This document shows, one piece after another, positions 1-11,398 of a DNA stretch of 33,938 nt. The stretch's first letter is position 1. The number at the start of each line of letters is the position of its first letter. A model generated the notes under the pieces. That model had not been told where the DNA came from. It made no database searches and saw only the letters and a program-made list of their open reading frames with translations. The stretch comes from Reticulitermes lucifugus (taxonomy: Eukaryota; Arthropoda; Insecta; Blattodea; Rhinotermitidae). Made by a program: the position numbers and the translations under genes. The stretch is from the NCBI GenBank assembly GCA_026260175.1, contig JAKCWW010000007.1:61689-95626 (forward strand), in the 5' to 3' direction.

Positions 1-62
1 ACCTCCTGGACCCCTCAGGGCCTGTCTAGGCCTGTAATGGGGTTGCTTTACCTTTACCTTAA
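1..62 (+). repeat. SINE-like 3' tail, truncated by window edge
   Basis: The first 62 bases are GC-richer than what follows and end in a TTTACC-TTTACCTT tail. The end of the SINE-like element near 9170-9202 has the same layout: CCTGT, a short A/T stretch, ATGG, then TTATCTTCACCTT. I read this as the 3' end of a related short interspersed element whose body lies outside the window. The match is short and imperfect, so family membership is an inference. Confidence 0.45.
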
Positions 63-567
63 GTTAAAAGGCATCAGGATTTATTGTAATGTAACAGTGA
101 TACATCACATGTGCATTTTGTCAGACCGCAGTTTCCTACCGATCGTGAGTGCAGAATACGGTGGATTTTGTCTCCTAATGTAGGGCCAGGACCATCCCTG
201 GAGGTTGCCTTACCACAACTACTGCTCAGAGACTGAAGCAGGCAGTGACAATTCGAGTTCAGTCACCATGGCTACCTCTCTAGGGACTGCAGTGTTGCTA
301 CATTCATATACACCAGAGGTATAGCCCCTTCTACATCACAGAACCACTTACGCATTTCTAATTTGCATGTTACTCTGTTATGCTGTATGACATAGGAAGG
401 GTACAAGCAAGAGGTCAGAGAACGTCCATAACATTCTGATTGCGACAAAGTAAGATGAAGAGGTTTAAGTAGATGCACAGGTCTGGACTTGGTTTTAGGA
501 ACTACCCGGTTCCATTCTCTTCACTGTCTGTAATTACAGAGGTTACCGTGGTTTTGCATAGTCATCA
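63..567. other. No gene seen; possible retrotransposon 3' UTR on minus strand
   Basis: No open frame here resembles a known family. On the minus strand this stretch lies directly downstream of the retrotransposon ORF2 stop at 568-570, which is followed by a run of TGATGATGA. Part of it may therefore be that element's 3' untranslated region. A 68-codon minus-strand frame at 272-478 has no recognisable features and I do not call it. Confidence 0.3.
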
Positions 568-1053
568 TCACGCAGTCTGTATTACAAGAGGTCCAAAGAG
601 TCTTTACAAGCGAGTTCTCTAGAGAATGCGATCTAGTGCTTCTTGATTCAGTTCACAGTATCTTCTCTTTTCCTCACGGTTATCCAGTAGCAGCGTACGT
701 CTTCTTACTCGTTTTCCCTACCTCTGTATATTTCCTTCAATAACATGTTTTAGAAGGCAGTTCCGACGCAAGATGCGACCAATCCAGTTGGCCTTTCTTC
801 TTTTTATTGTACGTAGGATATTCCTCTCCTCCTTGACTCTATGTAACACGTCTTCATTTCTCACACGATCGGTCCAACTGATCTTCTCCATCCTTCTCCA
901 GCACGACATTTCAAAAGTTTGAAGGTATTTCTGATCTACTTTCCGGAGTGTCCAAGTTTCAGCACTATACAAAGCTATGCTTCAAATGTAGCATTTCACT
1001 AGTTTCTTTCTTAAATTTAAATCCAGCTTGCTGGTGAAAATAGTGAAAAGAGA
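568..1053 (-). pseudogene. Non-LTR retrotransposon ORF2 C-terminus (reverse transcriptase tail), broken
   Basis: Read on the minus strand in one frame, about 162 codons match the region after the reverse transcriptase domain of an insect non-LTR (LINE) endonuclease-reverse transcriptase. In order I see LDLNLRKKLVKCYI, SIALYSAETWTLRK, FEMSCWRRMEKISWTDRVR, RRKANWIGRILRRNCLLKH, RRRTLLLDNREEKRRYC and a terminal FGPLVIQTA before a stop. The reading frame is unbroken by indels but carries four internal stops, near 982, 718, 622 and 607, the last three lost from R, W and F-like positions. The catalytic fingers and palm, with the YADD box, and the endonuclease are absent, so this is a 5'-truncated copy, as is usual for LINEs. 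It cannot encode a working enzyme. The clade (RTE/CR1/Jockey-like) is not determined. A second copy of the same family abuts the gap at 19326. Confidence 0.9.
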
Positions 1054-2019
1054 TATTGTGATTTAGCTGCTGTCAGGTAACGCTTTGTATTCGCACGGTC
1101 CTCTCTTTGATTGCGGGCCGGAAAGCCAGCTGCTATTGCTGACGCTTCTCATTCATTTCCTCCAGACAGATTCTGGGATATTACCTTATCTCCTTGAACC
1201 CCAATGACAACCCTGTGTACTATCTCCTGTGACATTAATAAACTTTGGATTTGTCACAGGATGTATTCATGTGTTTCACACGATTCTCAAAATAAAAACC
1301 ATTTTATCCTCAAACACCATTAAACAGTTGGTCTTATATGACTATTACCTCAGAGGTACGAAATGAATTGCGTCGTATAATTCGGATAAACGCCAATATT
1401 CGAAGGGGTAAAATATCGCACAACCTTTTCATTGATGGACATTTCAGTTCTTCACTACTCGACGCTACTTTAAAGGTTACTTATCAGCTGCGTGGGTTTT
1501 GCCTGACAAACTAATTGATTAGGATACGTTGTGTGTCCTCTGCAGCTAAAACGTCGTCAGGAAGCCGTGACAAAAAAAATATAAATCAGTGTTAGGATAG
1601 TGAAGAAAGTGGTTTCGTTTTTCTGTTTGAGCATTCCAGTTTCGGATCTGGAAAATATCAGGCTCAAAGTCTGGCCATCCTCATTGGGACATTTAGTCAT
1701 TTCCTCGAGTTCTTGAAAGTGAATTTTGCTGGTGCCTCAAAATGTGCTAATTGCCTCTTTCCTGTTCTCATTTACACTCTTCCTGCCAGCTGAAATAGGC
1801 CTATATAATTTGTAAATTTAGAAATAATCATTAAATACTGAGCGCCAGACAATGTCACAAAGGTTTTAGGTACGACCTTCAGAACTAAATCTTTTACTAA
1901 TTAACATGATAGTTCTGTGTCTTCGTCAGATTTTTCGAATTAGGTAGTATGCCCTGTTCCAATTCATAAATATATTTTGAAAGTATTAAGAAGGGAAACA
2001 GTTGGTAGAATGCCTTGGA
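1054..2019. other. No gene seen
   Basis: AT-rich sequence with stops in every frame and no recognised coding segment. It contains one copy of a dispersed repeat at 1247-1292, listed separately. Confidence 0.5.
1247..1292 (-). repeat. Dispersed repeat copy A (GAAACACAT family)
   Basis: The minus strand reads GAGAATC, GTGTGAAACACATGAATACAT, then CCTGTGACAAAT. The same order of words occurs on the plus strand at 25371-25418 and 31731-31783, where GATCACACGAAACACATAAA and AATCATACGAAACACATAAT precede TAYACTGCG or TACATGCATTG and then GGCAAAA. Three copies in 34 kb on both strands indicate an interspersed repeat. The element's ends are not resolved and its class is unknown. Confidence 0.55.
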
Positions 2020-2185
2020 CGGGATATCTGCTCATTGCAAGGCATCTGCATACACAGGACCCATCAACTACTCTGAAAAGCGGACCTACATCTCCAAACT
2101 GATTGAGATTTGAACCTAGGACAGCAGTGTTTGAGGTAAGGGAGATTATATTTAAAGTATACTACCGTACCTAAACATTTTTATT
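2020..2185 (-). repeat. tRNA-derived SINE-like sequence, decayed
   Basis: The minus strand carries CCTAGGTTCAAATCTCA (2108-2124), a good match to a tRNA T-arm / Pol III box B. About 50 bases upstream is GGTACGGTAGTATACTT, a weak box A-like segment. The sequence downstream to about 2020 would be the SINE body. Only the box B half is convincing, and no poly-A or target duplication was seen. Confidence 0.35.
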
Positions 2186-2760
2186 TCAGAAACTTTAAAA
2201 TAAGTGTCAAAGTATTTGTAAGCTGTTCCTAAAACTGTCGAGATAAACGAATAAATCATATCAAGAGAATTGTCACACACTGCGGTCTGCTCTGATAGCA
2301 CTTCACTCTATTGCCCGCGAGCGGCAGGATGAGAACGAATGCTCAAAAGGTTGCTGCTGAAGCAAGCAGAAGCTGCTAACCTGACATGCTCACCTGTCGA
2401 CTTTCTCATGTAATTTCCTTCAGGAAACATGTGAAGAATTAATGCTTGTATAGAGTCTCTTGCTTGAACGTCAGTGACTTGTAAATTTATCATAGACTTT
2501 AACGTAGTATGGATCCAGTTATTTAGTTACAGTCTCGTATATAATTAAGGGCAGAATGGAGGTACAACGAGGGACTGCTTTAACGGCGGAATGAACATAA
2601 TATTCCACGTCGATAAGTGAAAGACGCAAACATGCTTTATAACTCGGCATCAAATAACTTGTCTTGTATCACTATATTCTCTACAACTGTGGCCCGTAAT
2701 ATGTGGAACGCGAAGCAGTTTCGAAGAAAACCTGTTTTGCGTTAAACGACATGGGCTTTT
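2186..2760. other. No gene seen
   Basis: Short unrelated open frames only. A 61-codon minus-strand frame at 2308-2493 shows no family motif. Confidence 0.5.
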
Positions 2761-2780
2761 TACTACTACTACTACTACTA
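2761..2780. repeat. (TAC)n microsatellite
   Basis: Between six and seven perfect tandem TAC units, seen directly. Confidence 0.9.
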
Positions 2781-3000
2781 TTGTCCGTCATAATGATGTA
2801 CTTTTTTCATTTACGCTTTAACTTCAGTGACAAATTGAATTTAATTAAAACACTTTGCTTATGTTTTGTCTTGGGATTTTAACTTCCTATATTTAGGTGT
2901 TTTGTCTGCTTCTACTTGTGCTTTCTTGGTAATTGGCCATTGCGTTGTTGAGGCGATACGTCAATAAATACAAAAAATAAATAAATTAATTTGTGTAGAT

Positions 3001-3042
3001 AAGGCCCCCCCCAGACCCCGCGGCGGGGCTGGGCCCCCAGAC
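3001..3042. repeat. GC-rich imperfect palindrome
   Basis: A roughly 40-base block of almost pure G and C sits inside AT-rich DNA. Its centre, CAGACCCCGC followed by GGCGGGGCTG, is self-complementary apart from one extra base and is flanked by runs of C. It could be the tip of a transposon terminus or a stray hairpin. Nothing adjacent identifies it. Confidence 0.6.
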
Positions 3043-5449
3043 GTACACAATACCACAATTTGTCCATTCGTTCGGATTGGATTTCATTGTTCTGCTAGAA
3101 GACAGATATCTGGATCCGTCTTGTGAGATGTGGCAATAAATTTGCTAACACTTTTAGGGGGGTTCGATTGTAGAGTCGCGGGGGCTTCCGACAGGTTGTC
3201 TAGGCTACTGACTGAACGCTGCTCTACCAACGCACATAGAGAGGACATCACTAGAGATTCAGCATGAACTAAAAACGGTCCTTCCGCCTTTCAGAGCAAG
3301 AACGTATGATCTGCAATAATTCGGCGTTGTGTCCTTCGCTTGTGTGGGGGTTGAAGTTTCTCGCATTGAAACATCTGTACAATTCTTTCTGTATTCTGAT
3401 ACTTGCGTTTTTGTACTGTGCAACAGGCTCATTTGAATCCGAATAATTTACGTTTTGATACCTGTGCTTATAACACTGTGCCTTCATAGTTTCTGTCGGA
3501 AATATACAATTAGCGTTTTCCCTGTAATATATTTATGGAGGATATTAAATGAAAGTAAAGATTATTATTAAGTAAATATAAAACTTACTAAAGTAAAAAT
3601 GTTTAATATGAAGGTTATAGATCTTTTTTATGTGTGTGTGAGGGAGTGACTCACTTTTGTGTGTTTTCTAATTCACGTACCCTTTTTCTTGCATCTTGAG
3701 GCTTTGAGTAAAATTTTGTACGTATGGGAAACACGTGACCTTATACGATAGACCGGTACATACGTCTCAGAAACGTCTTGTTCAGTTTGGTTCTAAAGAA
3801 GAGTTTACGCAAAGATTTAAAATAGAGGCAGAAATTTCTTTCGCTCTCTGTCCCAAATATCTATTACTTTTTCTGTGGTATAATGCATGGCTGGTGCTCC
3901 TAGGCTTTCATATTGTCAGAGGAATTTAAAATATCTGACGTTTGGGGGAGTCTTGACACACCTGTTTCTAAAAGCGATTTATTTACAGGACTGGAGATTA
4001 TTATAACGAACAATTGTATGTTCGAAATTCCGGTATAGGCAACGTCATTTTCTGGTATTAGACGCAGTGTTACTGTCTTTGAAGAGTCAGGCGAAGGCGC
4101 TTAACACCGGCTCCTTTATACAATGTTTTCCATACATAATTTATCTGCAACAGCGATTACCTGTAAATAGCAGGATCAGCAGGATTTTTAAATGAATAGC
4201 TCTTCCCATCACCGGTAGTCTTTAAGGAGCATTTTACTACTGAAGGAATACATTACACGGATCGCGTTGCCGTCCACTGACTGGTTTGACTCCGACTGAC
4301 TGCAAGTTTCTTGTTTAACGAAGCTACATCTACGTGGCCGTGTCAGCATAAAGCACTCATGCAAATCAAGCTGTGCTGCTTGCTTCTTATACTCGTACGT
4401 CAATTCTTATACATAATTTAACTATTTCTGGCAAATGAGCTTTCCATGTATAAATGATGTTACTATCATTATCCTAATCAAATTACCTTGTCTACCAGTT
4501 CTGCAGTGTATTACAGTACTGTAGTGTTCAAATAGTATGTCATGTTCTATGTTACAATATAATATGTTATTTGTTTCGCGCAAGTTTACAAACGTCATTT
4601 ATTTTCAAAGAACTTGTGAGATTGCATCGAAGCAATGAATAGTATGCTGCTAAATATTATATTCAGTTTAATGTTATTAATGTTGATATTACCTTACAGC
4701 CAAGCAGGCATGCATTACTGTAGTGCTGTCACAATGCAGTGTGTAATATACGTATGCTAATTCCGCCCGACAGTACGTATGTAGCGTCAGAGCAAGACTA
4801 AATGTGTTCAAGCTTAAAGGGCGTTTGTTAGAAATGCACGTTATAGTAACAATTTAACGTAGGAGACACAATAACATGTCACTTCTATTAAACAATAAAC
4901 AGATTGAGTTCGGTGCCTGCTAGCAGTCATTCCAAAGTCGTTTGTCTTATTGCCTTGTATCTAAAATGTTTAAGATAAAAAATATGAGAAACTTTATTTT
5001 TACTTACTCCTTCGTATGGGTATGAAAAACGATTTTTCACCCTATGGGAAAAACAGAGACGTAGGGCAATTCTGTTCATTTTACTGAGTGACTCTAGTAT
5101 TACATATAACTGCAATTTTATTACCATCTAAAGCACACATATGTTTATTAGTTATTGTCAATTTAGACTGTACCATGAATTGTATGAAATGAATTGAATG
5201 AACTCACGTTTGCCATAAAGGGCGGAGAATTTGTTGGCTGACTTGTAGTATATTAGATTCTCAAGAATGACCCTCTTTTATGTAGTTTCTTAGAAATCTT
5301 TTTATAATCCTCTCTCCAATTCGCAGAATTCTGTGGTCAGAGATATCAAGCATGGACATTGGATACTGCACATAATTAAACAATATGTTCGTAATGGGAG
5401 TTGTTAGGAAGCTTCAGGTTACCCTTGTCACCAGTTCAGTTGTACAGAT
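3043..5449. other. No gene seen
   Basis: AT-rich sequence with no recognisable coding segment. The only local oddity is 3160-3235, with GGGGGGTTCGATTG on the plus strand and GTTGGTAGAGCAG on the minus strand. These look like tRNA box B and box A but point in opposite directions, so they do not make one tRNA-like unit. The short frames at 3269-3487, 3735-3929, 4209-4403 and 4927-5127 have no family motif. Confidence 0.5.
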
Positions 5450-5477
5450 GTATATATATATATATTTGTGTGTGTAT
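5450..5477. repeat. (TA)n-(TG)n microsatellite
   Basis: About eight TA units are followed by TTTGTGTGTGTAT. Seen directly. Confidence 0.85.
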
Positions 5478-6293
5478 GCTCTCTTATCTATTAAAATTGT
5501 TTATCATCTTTTCTCTCTTTGTCTAACAGGTATATTTCAGACACCTTTTCTCACAAACCACCTTCAGTTCCCCTTTTTCACTTTCTCTCATCACACACAA
5601 TACATACACGTATCAGCCGTTTAAAACTGTATTACCTTATAAAACTTTGCGAATTCTATCAAAATTATTTTATATTTTTTTAATTTACCGCAAGTGAAAT
5701 TGACCCTGAATATTTCGTTACTTAGGCCATTTTCACTTGTATATTTTATTCGACAACGAAGGTCTAAATAATTACTAGATCTCTTTTCCAGAATTTCTTT
5801 GTTTATAACAAGGTTTTATCAGATTACATACACCTGTTGAAATATGTCGTCTTTTGATTGTCGATAGGTGTAAACAATGATTCAATAATTACTGTGTCAT
5901 GTAAGATATCTGCGCAGTTCTTTGCGCCATACTCTGCTTGAGGCTACTCAGATTACGTCATCTGCATGTAATGTGAAAGGAAAATTTTAAAATTACGGTA
6001 AAAAAATAGCCAACTTTAAATGCTATATATTTACCCAAGAAGGTGTGTTAAAACTGTAGGTAATACACAGGTAGAAGTCCGAAATACTACTTCCACTGGA
6101 GTAATCCTGGTAGAATTTGTAAAGAGTTCCTAAATGACTGCCAGATCTACTGTGTAACCTCCTTTCATTAAATATGATTAAATTTGTGCTCCTTTATTTT
6201 CAGTATTCATTTCGTCCGTAACTTCTCTTGTGTAAACACGAGTCTTTCTGTACCCCTAATTCGTAAAACTTATCACTTAAGTTCAAACTGGAT
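5478..6293. other. No gene seen
   Basis: AT-rich sequence with pyrimidine-rich patches around 5505-5590. No recognisable gene or element. Confidence 0.5.
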
Positions 6294-6440
6294 TCTTCTT
6301 CCTCTTCATCTTCTTCATCTTGTTGTTGTAGTTACATCATCATCATCATCATCATCATCATGTTCATCATCCTTTTGTCCTCCTATTTCTCCTCCTCCTC
6401 CTTCATTATCATCATCATCATCATCTTTTTCTTCTTCTTA
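6294..6440. repeat. Compound trinucleotide repeat (TTC/TCA/TCC)
   Basis: The plus strand is a compound triplet tract: TTC/TCT units, a run of about nine TCA units near 6336-6360, TCC units near 6390-6402, a second TCA run near 6408-6424, then TTC units. The two overlapping open frames here (6184-6444 and 6360-6542) owe their serine-rich and isoleucine/phenylalanine-rich products to the repeat, so I do not call them genes. Confidence 0.9.
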
Positions 6441-7435
6441 TTAATCGTGTTGATATTATTTTTAAACACAGGGATACTAAATCTCCACAAAGACGCGCAA
6501 TCCCATATGAAAGATTCAACACCCCTGTACGTAGTCCAGTAGCCCACCGCGAGCATTAGTCTCTTGATTTACTGTTCCTACATAAGGGTATACAAGATGG
6601 AAATTATCATTGCCTGCTTGCATATGACCAAGTACTGTATATTCAGCATTATTTGTATAATAATACAGACTTGGTTGTGTACGAAGTGTATTGACATAAA
6701 ACCGTGGCGTTCACACAGTAAGATCTACAAACAGATTGCTACAAAAACGTCTTGCATAATAGCTATAATGAGTCTTGAATAATATTCACAGCTACAAGTA
6801 GCTTACAATTAAGTGAAGGGCTATCTGTAATGGTGACCGTTCAAGTGTAACTTATACTGCATGATGTATATGATTCTAGTCACTCTTAACTCTAACTAGC
6901 ACGTCTAGGACTCCAAAACTTACAGGATTTTCAAGGCGGTAACGATTCCGAATGATCTGAAGTATCTTATATTGCAATCAAAAAACCTCCTCTGTATTTA
7001 CAATATGCTGATTTATGAGGACGATACGAACATAAATACAGAAGGTCATTTGCAGTATAAACAGAACCATTCCAGATTCATACTTAATATGTGGACCAGT
7101 ACTTGTAGTATTTTATAGTATCGTTCTGGGATATTGTAAACCCCAGTGAAGATCCGTTACAATGGAGATGTGCAAGCAAGCAGCGTGGTCCTCAGAAATT
7201 TATTCCTTCTAATTTTAAATTTTTAATGTTTAAGTATAGGATATAGTATGTAGTTCGTAAACTTTATGTGATATTGCATTTTGGAAAGTAAATTTTGTTG
7301 TGTTTAAAGTCGTGAGTCTTAGAGAATATTCTGATAAAATAAAATAAATTTTAAAAACGCTTTGTTAACTATTTTTGAAGTGATCGCCGCGGAATACAAA
7401 CTTGCCAAGGTGCATTCATCTACACGCACAGTGAA
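6441..7435. other. No gene seen
   Basis: AT-rich, no recognisable gene or element. The 72-codon plus-strand frame at 6564-6782 shows no domain signature. Confidence 0.5.
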
Positions 7436-7533
7436 AGGCACATATACAGAACACACGAAACATAAGCACATACCTACATAACATACATACGTACGTATAC
7501 ATATATACATACATGCATGTGTACACACATCTT
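7436..7533. repeat. ACAT/ATAC-rich low-complexity tract
   Basis: Irregular tandem ACAT, ACATAC and GTAC units (for example ACATACATACGTACGTATAC) over about 100 bases. A 77-codon minus-strand frame crosses it and is rich in C, Y and V only because of the repeat. Confidence 0.7.
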
Positions 7534-8118
7534 CACCTGCATATTTACACACCCGTTATTAAAGCACTAAAAGCAATAAAATGCAAAATGAATGTATTAA
7601 TACATAGACTAAGTAAATAACCTTGTATAGCATATAAACTTACTTAATATACTGGATGGAACTGAATGCTCTTACTCCTTAGACTCAGTTGATTTCTTCT
7701 TAACAGTGAATACTAACTCTAAGAGCTAGCAAAACAAATACATAACTATATACGTGTGTTACATGTCTTTCCCTCATAGAATTTTGTATTGCTTAGAACG
7801 ACCAAATTCCAGCAACCTGTCTGCATGTTCTACTATCTGTGTCGCCAGCTTGCAGCATCAGCCTGTAACTTTCAAAACTTCAGAGCTGCGGTTTTCTGAC
7901 GTATCTCAGAATGACGACAAGCGTTCCTTAACTGCCTAGTGTTAGGTATCTTTCTTTGTTGTATCCTGTCTTTACATCAGTAAATATCAGTACACAAGTG
8001 TCAACTTCAATTCCCACATTGAGTTTTCAAGACCAGGGGCCATGACACGTTACTGAAACTAGCCAGTAATAATATTTTTGTGGTGCTTACAAAAGTGTGT
8101 AATGAAACGTAAATTGCG
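7534..8118. other. No gene seen
   Basis: No recognisable coding sequence or element. The 61-codon plus-strand frame at 7754-7939 is unrelated to any family I know. Confidence 0.5.
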
Positions 8119-8125
8119 GCACACG

Positions 8126-8162
<37 letters not shown>
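8119..8162. repeat. (CA)n(TA)n microsatellite
   Basis: About 12 CA units with one interruption near the left end run directly into about 9 TA units. A clean, probably polymorphic compound dinucleotide repeat. It accounts for the C/V and I/Y runs in the minus-strand frame at 8059-8289. Confidence 0.95.
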
Positions 8163-8640
8163 GCAGTATTCTGCAGGACGAAAACTCTTGTGTTGAAAAT
8201 TCTTTGTTCAAATGAAATGTTTTGTGGTTATTTTTAGTTTGCTTTCCTTCCCAGAAACAACACCCGTAAATACGAACCATGTAGCACATTCATGACTGAT
8301 GCCATGTGCCTTAACACTTATTGACAAGTTATCTACACTTTGGATCGAGTCACAGTGGAATGTCAAATGTAAGGACAAATTGTGGTTCCCCGTCCTTCAA
8401 AGTGTCACTTTATTTAAAGAGGAGTAAGTAGCTGAAAAGTACATTAAATATTTTTTTCATTTTCTGAAGGAAGTTTTGAGGAATACATTTTTATTTCTTC
8501 ATTTTTTCTATAACCAAAAATTAAGAGACGGAAAGTGATTTAATAAATCTGCGTTTGCTGTGTAGAAACGTAATGGATTTTTATTGAATAATCATGTGGA
8601 ACTCACAAATACCTTGTGAAGAGAACATGCAGAGCTTCTG
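8163..8640. other. No gene seen
   Basis: AT-rich sequence, nothing recognised. Confidence 0.5.
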
Positions 8641-8760
8641 GTGCTAAACCCGGCGGCACATATATTTACCACTAGGCTGTATGGCGTTAATAATCGGCTG
8701 GACTACCGTTACAGACTGGGCTTACTCCCTCGCAGCTGGTATGAGGTTCAAGTTCTTAAC
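8641..8760. repeat. Two back-to-back tRNA-like segments (possible decayed SINEs)
   Basis: On the minus strand, ACAGCCTAGTGGTAAA (8665-8680) resembles Pol III box A, and CCGGGTTTAGCACC about 20 bases further on resembles box B. On the plus strand, TGGCGTTAATAATCGG (8682-8697) and GAGGTTCAAGTTC (8741-8753) have a looser box A and box B look. Neither unit is well preserved. Each could be chance, but the adjacent opposed pair is unusual. Confidence 0.3.
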
Positions 8761-8936
8761 ATTGTGAAATACGAGCATTACCGTAAATCATTATATTGCG
8801 ATTACAATGCTGAAAAGTTAAATTCCTGAAAGTAGTGTGACTCAGAAAAATTTAGTTGCAAGAGTTCCACAGAACGCGCCATACTGAAGTGCGCAAATAG
8901 GCCTACGTTAGTCCTGTATGCCTATTTCGTGCACAT

Positions 8937-9204
8937 ATAGCGTACCCGGTATAGCGACTCGCTACGGACTGGACGTTCAGGAGATCGATCCCGGTGGTGG
9001 CGAGCTTTACCGCAGCCGTCCACACCCGCCCTGGCGATTACCCAGCCTCCTGTACAATGGATACCGGGTCTCTTTCGAGGGGGTAAAGCGGCCGGGGCGT
9101 GGCGTTGACCATCCACCCCCATCTAGCGCCAAGGTTAAATAAAGAGTAGTTCCGCTCTGGACCTTCATAGCCTGTTATATGGTGAAATTTATCTTCACCT
9201 TACA
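8937..9204 (+). repeat. GC-rich tRNA-derived SINE-like element
   Basis: A compositionally distinct, GC-rich island of about 200 bases ends in an AT-rich tail. The head has TATAGCGACTCGCTACGG (8950-8967, box A-like) and AGATCGATCCCGG (8982-8994, box B-like). The middle has proline/glycine-type GC triplets and the tail reads CCTTCATAGCCTGTTATATGG. That tail resembles the first 62 bases of the window, supporting a repeat family. The overlapping plus and minus open frames at 8918-9142 come from the low stop density of GC-rich DNA and are not called. Family identity is inferred, not searched. Confidence 0.6.
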
Positions 9205-10602
9205 AAAAGTGAAATTGGTTTCTGTTAAAAAAATATTACAATAAATCACAATTATTTTATAAATATGGACATTTATTTTTCAAATATATGATTCAGATTT
9301 TGTAAAAACTTAATGCTCACATTAATAAAACTAAACCAAAAAAATAAAAAACCCGAATGTCTCTGTGTTGATCAAATAGTACTTTCTTTCCAATATAATG
9401 TTTAACTATATTTATTGGAGAAACAATTATGTTATTGTAGATACATGCTTATTTCAGTCATTTATTTACAATTACTTTACGTCTGTAGTGGTGTAATATT
9501 AATGACTAAAATATCTTTTACTCTGCTATTACATCAAAGCTAGTTTTCGTATTGTTCTCACTAACTCTGTCTTACCCTTCTCTTATCGAAGCTCTGTAAC
9601 AACACTTTAGAAGCTTGCCTGTACTTCTACATTTCCCTTAATAGCCTTCAAATTTAAACCTAATATACGTCAAATTGTGATGAATTTGACTCGTATAGTG
9701 GGAAAAAATTAGCAACATGGTAGACGAAGTGTAGAATAAAAATTAAAAATCAATGTCTATATCTTGCTGAATACAGCTAACCGTATTTGAGACTGTTCTG
9801 CTTTTGCGAACTCCGGTATTTCGTTTAGCTTCGCAATTCCCATAGCTTTGAGACCCAAACTTTTGTAATTACATGTCAACACAGCGTAACAGTGACAGAT
9901 GCTACGCAGCGCACTACTACCCAAACATACAGCAATTTCTTACTTTAAGCTTAAATAAAAGTTGCATAGAGCTACGAATCGTGCTAAGCGGAGAACATGT
10001 GCCGTCTCAATTCTGCACAGTGAGAGTATTCTAAAATCTGGATTTATGACCGTACTTTACTTTAAAAAATAGGCAATATAAGACGTAAACATCCTCCGTG
10101 TCTGTGTCCATTTCATTGCTTGGGGAATCTGACTGATTTTCACGAAATTTCCTATGGACATGTCATTCGAAGTAATTCCTTAATTATTTACAGTCAGTAA
10201 TACCAGCGTGTCGGATACGTCAAGTTGAGAGGTCGGAACTGCAATGGCGACGCTTTCGTCAGGATCCGGAAACGACGCGTGGTAAGAAGTGTTAGAACAA
10301 TTAAGCTTTTTGACACACTGATCTTGTAGTAGACCTTGCACAAATGTTATTTAAACTGCGATATGCTGGCTATAACTAATGAAATGTTGATGCTAGGCCT
10401 GTGAACGCCGGAATCTTCAGAAGCATCGACGAGAGAACCACATATCTTTCACACTCGTGTGAATAGCGGTACAGAGATAGATGATGAACATACATATGTA
10501 CTGTGTACAAAATGTTTGTAAATTAACGAGTACTAAATGGCGATGAAGCGAATTTTTATGTTAATCTGAAACAATTGAACTACTGTTAAGCTTGTAAACG
10601 CA
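9205..10602. other. No gene seen
   Basis: AT-rich sequence with no coding signature. The part at 10080-10200 (CATCC, GTGTCTGTGTCC, CTGACTGATTTTCACGAAAT) has the style of a dispersed insect repeat that begins with TCTG/TGTC words, related in style to 27610-27806. I could not define its ends. Confidence 0.45.
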
Positions 10603-10665
10603 GATCCCGGCGACCGTGCGATCTAAGACGTACGTCTGCGGTCAGTCGATAGATAAGGATCGCTG
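10603..10665 (+). repeat. tRNA-Leu-like SINE head, diverged
   Basis: GATCCCGGCGACCGTGCGATC-type sequence aligns along about 55 bases with the end of the window (33883-33938). Shared words are GATCCC, CCGTGCG, TCTAAG, GTCT and CGGYC. The GTGCGRTCTAAGRCG segment corresponds to the D-arm and box A of a leucine tRNA (GGTCTAAGGCG). This copy has several transitions compared with the other and no clear box B, so it is probably old. The 3' boundary is uncertain. Confidence 0.6.
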
Positions 10666-11398
10666 AAGGCATAGATGTTCGTCTATCGCGTTCTTTGTTT
10701 CGTGTAGGTAGCGGTCTGTGCGATGAGATTATCACTCGTTCAGAGGGTCCTACAGGGTGTATGTGTGTCTAAATGTGTCATCTAGAAACCTCAACAGTGA
10801 GGTCACCCAAGCTCAAGTTTGGCTGTTGCGCCACAAGAAACAAGCTTGTAAACACAAACCTCTAAGAGTGACTGCGGTTATATGGTGGAGAATGTGTTGC
10901 AGGTCTGTCGAAATAAACTTCCGATCCTCGTTTCATTTCGCTTAGTGACGATAAATAGGTTGTAATTAATGCGGAGACTGATGAAACCGGTCACAGAGCT
11001 TCCTGCTGGTGTCTGACGTATTTGCGTGGTTGACGTACTATAGTTGATTCCGCATTTGGAAGAATCATTTTGGTAAGTAAAGAAGTGTTCATGTTCCGTG
11101 GCCCACTGTCGTAATTAATTGTACCTGTGTCCATTTTGCTTTTCACAGCTTGCGAGTTTAAAATATCATAGTACCATGTGTTACCAGAAAAAAAAATTCG
11201 AACTAACATTTACGGTGTATGAATTGATATAAAGGACAGTATACAATTATAACACAATTGACACGTTTATAATGAACTAGTCAGTGAGCTTGCAATGGAG
11301 TGATGTGTATCAGTTATTTGGAGAACTTTTATTTCTTGTTTGGATTGGAAGCGGGAAACGTTTCGCGCTTTTTCTTTCTGGTGGATTCTGGTATAAAA
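10666..11398. other. No gene seen; upstream flank of transposase pseudogene
   Basis: No recognised coding sequence. The final 100 bases or so should be the 5' untranslated part of the transposon whose transposase starts at 11399. I looked for a terminal inverted repeat matching the 3' flank (12345-12371) and did not find one. Confidence 0.45.

Noticed and set aside
3160..3235. Possible tRNA: GGTTCGATTG on plus and GTTGGTAGAGCAG on minus
   Set aside because: The box A-like and box B-like words are on opposite strands and cannot form one tRNA or one Pol III promoter.
6184..6542. Serine-rich and isoleucine/phenylalanine-rich open frames
   Set aside because: They are translations of the TCA/TTC/TCC microsatellite.
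8918..9142. Proline/glycine/arginine-rich frames on both strands
   Set aside because: They are a low-stop-density artefact of the GC-rich SINE-like element.
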